Source of the DNA: UBA11606 sp039188975
Lineage (GTDB): Bacteria; Actinomycetota; Acidimicrobiia; Acidimicrobiales; Aldehydirespiratoraceae
Length of the DNA stretch: 13,407 nucleotides
Direction: 5' to 3'
Assembly: GCA_039188975.1 (NCBI GenBank)
Contig: JBCCYT010000116.1
Coordinates: forward strand, 1-13,407
In this document: positions 1 to 6,819 of the stretch, piece after piece
Layout: each line of letters opens with the position of its first letter
How positions within the stretch are numbered: position 1 is the stretch's first letter
Notes under the pieces: model-generated
The model's database searches: none
What the model saw: only the letters and a program-made list of their open reading frames with translations
What the model was told of the DNA's origin: nothing
Position numbers and translations under genes: made by a program

Positions 1-669
1 AAGATCGTTCCCGGCAAGCCCCTGCCCGAGGATCTCCTCAAGGCCAACCCCGACGAGGTCCACCAGGGCGGCGACAACCTGCGCAAGCAGCTCGAGAACA
101 TGCAGGTCCACGGCTGCACGCCGGTCGTGGCGATCAACGTGTTCCCCGGCGACCACGACGAAGACATCGCCGCCATCCACGAAATCGCCTCCGAGTACGG
201 CGCCCGCGCCGCGGTGTCGACCCACTTCTCCGACGGTGGTCGCGGCGCCTCCGAGCTCGCGGAAGCCATCAAGGAAGCGGCCGAGGAAGAATCGAACTTC
301 CAGGTCCTCTACCCCGACGACGCGTCGCTCAAGGACAAGATCCACGCGGTCGCCACCCGCGTGTACGGCGCCGACGGAGTCGAATACTCCGCCACCGCCG
401 ACAAGCAGCTCGCCAACTACACCGCACAGGGCTTCGACAACCTGCCGGTCTGCATCGCCAAGCAGCACCTCTCGCTGAGCCACGACGCCAAGCTCAAGGG
501 TGCCCCCAAGGGCTGGACCCTCCCGGTGCGCGAGGTTCGCGCGTCGGTCGGTGCCGGCTTCGTCTACCCGATCTGCGGCGACATGCGCACCATGCCCGGC
601 CTCGGCACCGCCCCGGCCGCCATGCAGATCGACATCGACGAAAACGGCGACATCGTCAACCTGTCCTGA
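1..669 (+). CDS. fhs: Formate--tetrahydrofolate ligase, C-terminal part (5' end outside window)
   Basis: This enzyme joins formate to tetrahydrofolate using ATP, giving 10-formyl-THF for purine and one-carbon metabolism in the cytosol. The open frame runs from the first base of the window to a TGA at 667-669, so only the last 222 residues are seen; the P-loop half lies to the left. The visible part matches the family's C-terminal region: the 'TPVVAINVFPGD' stretch, 'VSTHFSDGG', 'ANYTAQGFDNLPVCIAKQ', and the near-terminal 'GAGFVYPICGDMRTMPGL' followed by 'IDIDENGDIVNLS', which is where the family normally ends. The next gene on the same strand begins 30 bases downstream and also acts on folate, so the two are probably co-transcribed. 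Identity is confident; the upstream start and promoter cannot be judged. Confidence 0.95.
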   Translation, partial: KIVPGKPLPEDLLKANPDEVHQGGDNLRKQLENMQVHGCTPVVAINVFPGDHDEDIAAIHEIASEYGARAAVSTHFSDGGRGASELAEAIKEAAEEESNFQVLYPDDASLKDKIHAVATRVYGADGVEYSATADKQLANYTAQGFDNLPVCIAKQHLSLSHDAKLKGAPKGWTLPVREVRASVGAGFVYPICGDMRTMPGLGTAPAAMQIDIDENGDIVNLS

Positions 670-699
670 CGGACAACCTCCCCGCGAAACGAGACAACC

Positions 700-1590
700 A
701 TGGCACTGTTCAAGAAAAATGCGGTTCCTGAGATCGTCGAGTCCGACGACGCGAAGGCTCACCGCGAACACCTGACCCGCAACTTCACCATCGAAGTCAT
801 CCCGATGAAGAGCCTGGAGACGGCCCGGGAGCACCTGCCCGCCGGAGCGACCCTCTCCGTCACCGCGTCACCGGTGAAGGGCCTCGAAGAGACACAGCGC
901 CTCACCGAGGAGTTCCAGGCCGCCGGTTACGAGCCGGTACCGCACATCTCGGCTCGCATGGTGCGCGATCGAGCCCACTGCGCGGAACTGGCCCACTGGC
1001 TGCGCGACGCCGGCCTGAAGAAGATGTTCCTGGTCGGCGGCGACCAAGACCCGCCCGGTGAGTACTTCGATGCGGTGCTCTTCCTCAAGGACTTCCTCGA
1101 GCAGGATCACGGCCTCGAAGGTCTCGGCGTCACGGCCTACCCCGACCACCATGCGTTCATCTCCGACGAACAACTGCACGACGCGCTCCACGCCAAGCAG
1201 GCATTGCTCGCCGAGGCGGATCTCCCCGGCTGGTGTTCAACCCAGATGTGCTTCGACGCGGAAGTGATCGAAGCGTGGCTTCGGGCCGAACGGGCCGCCG
1301 GCCTCACCTTGCCCGTCCACCTCGGGGTGTCGGGTGTGGTCGACAAGACCAAGCTCATGACGATGGGCGTCCGCATCGGGCTCGGAGCCTCGCTCGGGTA
1401 CCTGAAGAAGAACCGGGCGGCCATCACCAAGATGATGACCTCGACCTCCTATGACCCGAACGACCTCATGATGCCGCTCTCGAATGCGGCGATCGAGCTC
1501 GGGATCGAAGGCGTGCACATGTACACCTTCAACCAAATCGAGGCCACCGAGCAGTGGCGGGCCGAATCACTCGCCGAACTCGCAAGCTGA
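700..1590 (+). CDS. Methylenetetrahydrofolate reductase family protein
   Basis: This 296-residue protein has the length of a MetF-type TIM barrel, which reduces 5,10-methylene-THF to 5-methyl-THF for methionine synthesis. Family signs are 'FTIEVIPMKSLE' near residue 30, with the glutamate at the place of the catalytic Glu in the canonical 'FEFFPPK', and 'FLVGGDQDPPGEY', corresponding to the canonical 'RGDxPxG' with the Asp kept but the Arg replaced by Gly. Later matches are 'CFDAEVIEAWL' and 'LPVHLGVSG'. The match to E. coli MetF is distant. Flavin-free monomeric MTHFRs have been described in mycobacteria (from memory), and this protein could be of that kind, but I cannot decide that from sequence alone. 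The ATG start has no clear Shine-Dalgarno sequence and lies 30 bases after fhs, consistent with an operon. A hairpin follows the stop codon. The symbol metF is left out because of the divergence. Confidence 0.85.
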   Translation: MALFKKNAVPEIVESDDAKAHREHLTRNFTIEVIPMKSLETAREHLPAGATLSVTASPVKGLEETQRLTEEFQAAGYEPVPHISARMVRDRAHCAELAHWLRDAGLKKMFLVGGDQDPPGEYFDAVLFLKDFLEQDHGLEGLGVTAYPDHHAFISDEQLHDALHAKQALLAEADLPGWCSTQMCFDAEVIEAWLRAERAAGLTLPVHLGVSGVVDKTKLMTMGVRIGLGASLGYLKKNRAAITKMMTSTSYDPNDLMMPLSNAAIELGIEGVHMYTFNQIEATEQWRAESLAELAS

Positions 1591-1614
1591 GGCCGATCAC
1601 CTGAGAACACCTTC

Positions 1615-1659
1615 CCGGTTGGCCTATTGACCCACGCTTGTCGTTGATAGGCCAACCGG
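1615..1659 (+). terminator. Strong hairpin after the fhs-MTHFR pair, probable terminator
   Basis: The 13-base arms at 1615-1627 (CCGGTTGGCCTAT) and 1647-1659 (ATAGGCCAACCGG) are perfect inverted repeats. In RNA the stem can extend inward by two G-U pairs and two Watson-Crick pairs, leaving a loop of about 11 nt at 1632-1642. It begins 24 bases after the MTHFR stop and ends 71 bases before the next start codon. No T-run follows on either side, as is common in high-GC actinobacteria, so it may act as a U-less terminator, an RNA-stabilising hairpin or a protein-binding palindrome. Confidence 0.55.
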
Positions 1660-1730
1660 CCCTTCTCCCTACAGAGGCTCCGTTCCATGGTCGAACGTGA
1701 CGATGGAGCCCTAGCCGGGAGGAGGCAGCG

Positions 1731-4301
1731 ATGTCGTTGGTGGTCGAGAGCGTGCAGACGCTCGCAAAGAAGCAGGCTGGCGCCGATGCCACCGCTTCGC
1801 CGACCGACGCCACATCGCCCCCCGACCCCAGCGACGCCGAGCGTGACGGCAGCCGAACGATCGCCACCTTCTTTGCCGCAGTACTTGCGATGTGTGCCAC
1901 GGTCGGGCTCTGGATGGCGACCCCATCGCCCACCCCGATTCTGGTCGTTCCGCCGGTTGTCTTGATCCTCGCGTTCGCCGCAACCGAAGCGACCGCGCTT
2001 CACATCGAAAGTCGTCGGGAAACGCACGGCATCAGCATGTCGGCGTTCCCACTCCTCATCGGCTTGCTCGCCGTCAGTCCGGTGATGCTGGTCGCGACCC
2101 GTCTCATCGGTGCTGGTTTCTCGCTCGCCTTCGTGCGCGGGCGCCGCGGCATGCAGTTGCTCTGGACGACCGCAATCTTTGCCGCGGAGACCGCTGTCGC
2201 GGCGCTCATCGCCGCAGTCGTCCTCGTCGACGGCACGGTCACTGGGTCAGCGGACTGGCTCGTGCTTCTCGGTGCGCTCCTCGCAGCCGAGCTCGTCAGC
2301 TTCGTCGCCATCCCGCTGTTCATCGCCTTGTCCGAGGGCGACTATCAGCAGTCTCTCTTCGCTCAGGTGGCACGGAGCCAAGCGATCGCTGCGATGGGAG
2401 CCGCATTCGCCATCCTGGTGGCGGCGGCCGCGATCGAAACGCCGGCGCTGCTCGTGCTCGGCGTCGTGCCGTCGATTGGCGTGTCCTTGCTGATGCGCTT
2501 CGCCGGCATGCTCGGCAAGAAGTACGCCGACCTCACGCAGCTGCACCACTTCACCGCTGCGATCGGCGGGGCCAAGCCCGATGAGGTCGGACTCCAACAG
2601 CTGACCGACACGCTTCGGGCGCGCGGAGCCGTCCTTGCCCTTCCTCGGGTCGACGGTGATCACGATGTTCGTAGCCTGATCGACGGCGTTCGCAACGATC
2701 ACCTCTTGCGCTTCACCGGGCTCGCTGCCTCCGGCGCCAAGCCAACCCGGGTCCTTGATGACGACGCCGGCCCCAACGGCGCCCTGCTGCGGTTGTTCAA
2801 CGCCAGCAACGGTCTCGTCGCCGACCTCCAAGGCATCGACGGCGGATTTGCGCTCGTGTTCGACCGAACGGGCACCGCACCTCGTTTCTCCCCGGAAGAA
2901 CGAGAGCTCTTCGGATCGATGGCCGCGACCCTCGGCTCCCGGTTGTCCGCCGACACCTTGCTCCGCAAGCTGGAGACCCAAGCGCGTATCGACACGCTCA
3001 CCGGGCTCGCCAACCGCAGCACCTTCGAAGCTGGCCTCGAGACGCGTCTGGCCGACCCGGACAGTCGGGGCGCCGTCCTCATCATCGACCTGGACCGCTT
3101 CAAAGAGGTCAACGATTCGCTGGGCCATGGTTTCGGTGACGAAGTCCTGCGCACGATCGCGAACCGGCTCAGCTCCGTCGTCGCCGACGGCGGGATCGCC
3201 GCCCGGCTCGGCGGCGACGAGTTCGCCGTGATCATCGACGACAACCAGCTCGCCCCGCTGTCGGACCGGCTCGACCGGATCGCCGACACCCTCTCGATGC
3301 CGATCGAGCTCGATGGCATCGTGCTCGACCTCGGCGGAAGCATCGGTGTTGCCGAGTGGCCAGCCCACGGCACCAGCACGGTCGCACTGCTTCGAGACGC
3401 CGACATCGCCATGTATGAGGCGAAGCGCCGCCACGAGAGCTGGGTCCGCTTCGATCCGTCGCTTGACAGTCACGGGGCCACCGACCGGCTCGCGTTGATG
3501 GGCCAATTGCGTGACGCCATCACCAACGGTGAACTGACCGTCTTCTACCAGCCCCAGGTCCGGTCGACGAACGGCTACGTGGTTGGAGCCGAAGCCCTCG
3601 TTCGATGGATTCACCCGACGAACGGCATCATCCCGCCTGACGAATTCATCAACCACGCCGAGCATTCAAATGTCGCCGGATTCCTGACCCGATTCGTGAT
3701 CGAGTCTGCGGCGACCGCTGCGAAACGGCTCGCCGACCTCGACCAGGACGTCGTCGTGTCGATCAATCTGACCAGCCGCGACCTCCTCGACCGGACGCTG
3801 CCCGAGTTCGTCGCCGCCGAAGTCGAACGACAGCAGATCTCGGCGCACCTGCTCGGCTTCGAGGTCACCGAGACGTCGGTCATCGCCGACATCGATGCCG
3901 CCATCGCCAACCTCGGTGCGCTGCGCGATCTCGGATGCAAGACGTCAGTCGACGACTTCGGCACCGGGCACGCCTCACTGCGGTACCTGCAGCGGCTCCC
4001 ACTCGACGAAGCGAAGATCGACCGCTCGTTCGTCGAGGCGTTGACGACCAACGCCGGCGACGAAGCCATCGTTCGGTCGATGACGGTGCTGTTTCACGAG
4101 CTCGGCTTGGAAGTGGTTGCTGAAGGAGCAGAAGACGACGCCACGATGGCGATGCTCGCTGGCTTCGGCTGCGACCTGATCCAGGGGTACCACGTCAGCC
4201 CGCCGGTGCCCCTCGACGATTTCCTTCGCTTCTCGACACAACCGGGCCGAAGTGGGCAGCCGCTGGCGACCGTCACACCGATCCGAGCGGTGCTGGGCTG
4301 A
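1731..4301 (+). CDS. Membrane-anchored diguanylate cyclase/phosphodiesterase (GGDEF-EAL)
   Basis: This 856-residue protein is predicted to make and/or break the second messenger cyclic di-GMP at the inner face of the membrane. After a polar N-terminus of about 42 residues come seven or eight hydrophobic segments (about 43-62, 68-91, 101-135, 142-166, 175-200, 217-256) forming an unclassified MASE-like sensor. Residues about 262-415 look like a weak GAF-type domain. The GGDEF domain begins at 'DTLTGLANR' (residue 421), has the metal-binding aspartate in 'IIDLDRFK' (D453) and an intact GGDEF at 494-498. The inhibitory RxxD expected five residues upstream is absent (ADGG at 485-488). The EAL domain has EAL at 621-623, 'INLTSRDL', 'FEVTETS', DDFGTG at 741-746, 'AKIDRSFV', 'VVAEGAE' and QGY at 818-820, so its catalytic residues look complete. 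The start is fixed by GGGAGGAGG at 1717-1725. The gene stands alone and converges on folC with an 8-base gap. Confidence 0.95.
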   Translation: MSLVVESVQTLAKKQAGADATASPTDATSPPDPSDAERDGSRTIATFFAAVLAMCATVGLWMATPSPTPILVVPPVVLILAFAATEATALHIESRRETHGISMSAFPLLIGLLAVSPVMLVATRLIGAGFSLAFVRGRRGMQLLWTTAIFAAETAVAALIAAVVLVDGTVTGSADWLVLLGALLAAELVSFVAIPLFIALSEGDYQQSLFAQVARSQAIAAMGAAFAILVAAAAIETPALLVLGVVPSIGVSLLMRFAGMLGKKYADLTQLHHFTAAIGGAKPDEVGLQQLTDTLRARGAVLALPRVDGDHDVRSLIDGVRNDHLLRFTGLAASGAKPTRVLDDDAGPNGALLRLFNASNGLVADLQGIDGGFALVFDRTGTAPRFSPEERELFGSMAATLGSRLSADTLLRKLETQARIDTLTGLANRSTFEAGLETRLADPDSRGAVLIIDLDRFKEVNDSLGHGFGDEVLRTIANRLSSVVADGGIAARLGGDEFAVIIDDNQLAPLSDRLDRIADTLSMPIELDGIVLDLGGSIGVAEWPAHGTSTVALLRDADIAMYEAKRRHESWVRFDPSLDSHGATDRLALMGQLRDAITNGELTVFYQPQVRSTNGYVVGAEALVRWIHPTNGIIPPDEFINHAEHSNVAGFLTRFVIESAATAAKRLADLDQDVVVSINLTSRDLLDRTLPEFVAAEVERQQISAHLLGFEVTETSVIADIDAAIANLGALRDLGCKTSVDDFGTGHASLRYLQRLPLDEAKIDRSFVEALTTNAGDEAIVRSMTVLFHELGLEVVAEGAEDDATMAMLAGFGCDLIQGYHVSPPVPLDDFLRFSTQPGRSGQPLATVTPIRAVLG

Positions 4302-4309
4302 CGACGGCG

Positions 4310-5530
4310 TCAGAAGCCGGGCAGCGATGCGCGGACGTCGGCGAGGTGCAGGAACGAGCCGGTGACGACCACCGTCGTCGCATCGGAACCCGCAACCCGG
4401 TCCGCGACCTCCGTCGAGTCGACGGCCTCGATGTCCTCGAGACCGGCGGCGCGAAGCGCTCGCTCGATCGCGGCGGACCGATGGCTCCGCGGGCCGGCGC
4501 CGTCGTCCTCGGGGCCGAACTCGACGACCAGCGCAGTGTCGACCATCGCGGCGATCTCCCGGGCACAGCCGTCGAGGTCTTTGCCGGCGCCGACGGAAAC
4601 GACACCGAGGCGAGGCTGATCCGTCTTGGCGAGGAGACGACCGAGCATGTTGAGCTTCATCGGGTTGTGGGCGCCGTCGAACACCCCGCGGCGCCCACCG
4701 ACTTGGTAGACCTCGGCGCGGCCGGGCTGATCGATCGGGCCGAGGGCCCCGACCTTCGGCAGGAACCACAGCAGGGCGGCGCGGGCAGTGGCGACGGCGT
4801 CGTGTCGCCAATCACCGGTCGCATGGACTCGGACAAGTCGGTTGTCGTGAATGCGAGCCGATGCTTCGACGAGTCGCTCAGCGGCCGGGTCGGGCTGGGG
4901 GCCGAGCACGACCCACGATCGACCTGCGAGCACCGCTGCTTTCTCGACAGCGATGTCGTCAACGGTTTGGCCGAGCACGTCTTGATGATCGAGGCCGATT
5001 GCGGTGACGACGGTCAGGACGTCGTGGCGGTGGAAGGTGTTGGTTGCGTCGAAGCGGCCCCCGATCCCGGCCTCGATCACCAACACGTCGGTCTCGGCGT
5101 GACGGGCAAGCACGAGGGCCATCGCGAAGGTGACCGCAAAGAAGGTCGGCTCATGACCTTGATCGACCACCCGTTGAATCTCGTTCGCAGCGACAGCCAC
5201 ATCGTCCCAGGACGGCAGATCGTCAGCGACGGTGAACCGCTCGCGAATGTCGTACACGTGAGGGGACTGGTGCAAGCCGACGCTCACGCCGTTGCGGCGG
5301 AGTTCGCGGGCCATCAGCTGGGCCACGGTTCCCTTGCCGGCAGTGCCGACGATGTGCACTGCCCGGACCCGGTCCTGGGGGTCGTCCAGCGCCCTGAGGA
5401 ACGCCTCGCTGGCAACTTGGGCTTCTCGGCCCCGAGGTGCATCTGACCGAACGAAGCTGAACAGCCACGTCTCAATGGCCTGGGGATCCGCTGAAATCAC
5501 GTCCGATCGGCCCTTTCGCAAACTGTCCAT
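4310..5530 (-). CDS. folC: Folylpolyglutamate synthase/dihydrofolate synthase (Mur ligase family)
   Basis: FolC-type enzymes use ATP to add glutamate to dihydropteroate or folates, which makes dihydrofolate and keeps folates inside the cell. With the chosen start the protein has 406 residues, slightly short for the family. Visible motifs in order are the P-loop 'HIVGTAGKGTVA' (GTAGKGT at 62-68; the usual Asn of GTNGKG is Ala), 'SPHVYDIRERF', 'EAGIGGRFDATN', 'DHQDVLG' followed by 'EKAAVL' with the conserved lysine, 'FDGAHNP', and a C-terminal 'VTGSFLHLADVR'. The start is uncertain. ATG at 5530 has AGGA seven bases upstream and leaves the palindrome 5543-5563 untranslated. ATG at 5554 sits in the palindrome loop, and GTG at 5590 is poorly supported. 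The gene is divergent from serA and convergent with the GGDEF-EAL gene. FolC versus a related Mur-type ligase is not fully settled, but folate neighbours favour FolC. Confidence 0.88.
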   Translation of the reverse strand: MDSLRKGRSDVISADPQAIETWLFSFVRSDAPRGREAQVASEAFLRALDDPQDRVRAVHIVGTAGKGTVAQLMARELRRNGVSVGLHQSPHVYDIRERFTVADDLPSWDDVAVAANEIQRVVDQGHEPTFFAVTFAMALVLARHAETDVLVIEAGIGGRFDATNTFHRHDVLTVVTAIGLDHQDVLGQTVDDIAVEKAAVLAGRSWVVLGPQPDPAAERLVEASARIHDNRLVRVHATGDWRHDAVATARAALLWFLPKVGALGPIDQPGRAEVYQVGGRRGVFDGAHNPMKLNMLGRLLAKTDQPRLGVVSVGAGKDLDGCAREIAAMVDTALVVEFGPEDDGAGPRSHRSAAIERALRAAGLEDIEAVDSTEVADRVAGSDATTVVVTGSFLHLADVRASLPGF

Positions 5531-5542
5531 CGCGCTATCCTG

Positions 5543-5563
5543 CGGTTCCGTCATACGGAACCG
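5543..5563. promoter_or_regulatory. Operator-like palindrome between folC and serA
   Basis: CGGTTCCGT (5543-5551) and ACGGAACCG (5555-5563) are a perfect 9-base inverted repeat around the three bases CAT. A further half-site, ACGGTTCC, occurs at 5589-5596, just before the serA ribosome binding site. On the minus strand TAATGT (5573 to 5568) could be a folC -10 box. In that case the palindrome would sit at the very 5' end of the folC mRNA, either as a hairpin or as an operator over the start site. A shared repressor for the divergent pair is an inference from position only. Confidence 0.45.
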
Positions 5564-5613
5564 TTCCACATTACAGAACGCCCGTCCCACGGTTCCAGAC
5601 TGGAGAACGAACG

Positions 5614-6819
5614 ATGAAGGTGCTGCTCGCCGACGCTCTGCCCGACGCTGCGGTCGAACGCCTGGAAGCTGCCGGTGACGACGTCACCCGCATGCCGGAC
5701 CTCGATGCCGACACGCTGCCCGAGCATATTGGCGGATTCGAAGTCCTGATCGTCCGTTCGACAAAGGTGACCTCAGCTGCCCTCGATCGGGCCGACTCCC
5801 TCGGGCTCATCGTCCGAGCCGGCGCCGGCACCAACACCATCGACTCCGAACGCGCCGCCGAGCTCGGGGTCTATGTCTGCAACGTGCCTGGGAAGAACGC
5901 GCTGGCCGTCGCCGAGCTGACGATCGGCTTGCTGATCGCCATCGACCGCCACATCGCCGCAGGCACCGCGGATCTTCGTTCCGGCTCGTGGAACAAAAAG
6001 GCGTACTCCAAGGCCGATGGCCTCTTCGGACGCCGGATGGGCATCATCGGCGTCGGCGACATCGGCATCGCCGCCGCAGCCCGAGCATGGGCGTTCGGCA
6101 TCGATGTCATCGCCGTGAACAAACCAGGGCGAAGCGATGCTGCGGTCGCTCGAGCCGAAGCGGCCGGTATCACGTTTGTCGACTCGCTCGACGAACTCCT
6201 CGCCACCAGTGACATCGTCTCGCTGCACGTACCGGGCTCAGCCGACACGAAGGGCATGGTCGACGCCGACTTCCTGGCCACGATGAAAGACGGCGCCATC
6301 TTGCTCAACACGAGCCGCGGCGATGTCGTCGACGAAGCCGCGCTCATCGAGGCGATGGACAACAAGGGCATCCGTGCGGGGCTCGACGTCTACGCCAACG
6401 AGCCCGGTTCCGGAAAAGCCGAGTTCGACAGCACCGTGGCCAAACACCCAAACGTCGTCGGCACCCATCATGTCGGGGCGTCGACCGAGCAGGCGCAAGC
6501 GGCCGTCACCGACGGCACGATCGACACCGTGCAGGCCTACCGGGCAGGGTCGCCGATCAATTGTGTGAACCTCAACCCGGTTCCGGCTCGGGCGGCAACC
6601 CTCACCGTTCGCCATCACGACCGAGTCGGCGTCTTGGCGAGCGTGTTGCAGATCCTGCGTAAAGAGGAACTCAACGTCTCGAACATGCAAAACCGGGTGT
6701 TCGCCGGGTCGAAAGCGGCGGTTGCGTCCATCGATGTCGGACATCTGCCAAGCGATGAGATCGTGGCCGAAGTCCAAGGTCTCGACGACGTCATCTACAT
6801 CTCGGTGACCCCGGCATGA
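5614..6819 (+). CDS. serA: D-3-phosphoglycerate dehydrogenase with C-terminal ACT-like domain
   Basis: This enzyme oxidises 3-phosphoglycerate to 3-phosphohydroxypyruvate, the first step of serine synthesis in the cytosol. At 401 residues it has the length of the short SerA type (E. coli is about 410). The nucleotide-binding loop is GVGDIG at 146-151. Catalytic residues of the D-2-hydroxyacid dehydrogenase family are visible: Arg235 in 'NTSRG', Glu263 in 'DVYANEP' and His286 in 'THHVGAST'. A C-terminal segment from about residue 325 ('LTVRHHDRVGVLASVLQIL') is a typical ACT domain, the site where serine feedback usually acts. The end of the second beta strand reads 'VIAVNKPGR' (N169, K170, R173), where NAD-specific members usually have an acidic residue. 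GGAGA at 5602-5606 sits seven bases before the ATG and supports this start. The stop overlaps the start of the DUF1015 gene. Confidence 0.95.
   Translation: MKVLLADALPDAAVERLEAAGDDVTRMPDLDADTLPEHIGGFEVLIVRSTKVTSAALDRADSLGLIVRAGAGTNTIDSERAAELGVYVCNVPGKNALAVAELTIGLLIAIDRHIAAGTADLRSGSWNKKAYSKADGLFGRRMGIIGVGDIGIAAAARAWAFGIDVIAVNKPGRSDAAVARAEAAGITFVDSLDELLATSDIVSLHVPGSADTKGMVDADFLATMKDGAILLNTSRGDVVDEAALIEAMDNKGIRAGLDVYANEPGSGKAEFDSTVAKHPNVVGTHHVGASTEQAQAAVTDGTIDTVQAYRAGSPINCVNLNPVPARAATLTVRHHDRVGVLASVLQILRKEELNVSNMQNRVFAGSKAAVASIDVGHLPSDEIVAEVQGLDDVIYISVTPA

Noticed and set aside
1591..1730. Cyclic di-GMP riboswitch ahead of the GGDEF-EAL gene
   Set aside because: Apart from the inverted repeat, I see none of the conserved core bases of the known cyclic di-GMP riboswitch classes.
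2247..3665. Long minus-strand open frame (472 codons) opposite the GGDEF-EAL gene
   Set aside because: It lies wholly antisense to a gene with intact GGDEF and EAL motifs. Its translation shows no recognisable domain and has the Arg/Val/Gly/Asp-rich composition expected of a shadow frame in GC-rich DNA.
4346..5446. Plus-strand open frame of 366 codons opposite folC
   Set aside because: It mirrors the folC coding frame, whose P-loop and Mur ligase motifs are clear. No ribosome binding site or recognisable domain is seen.
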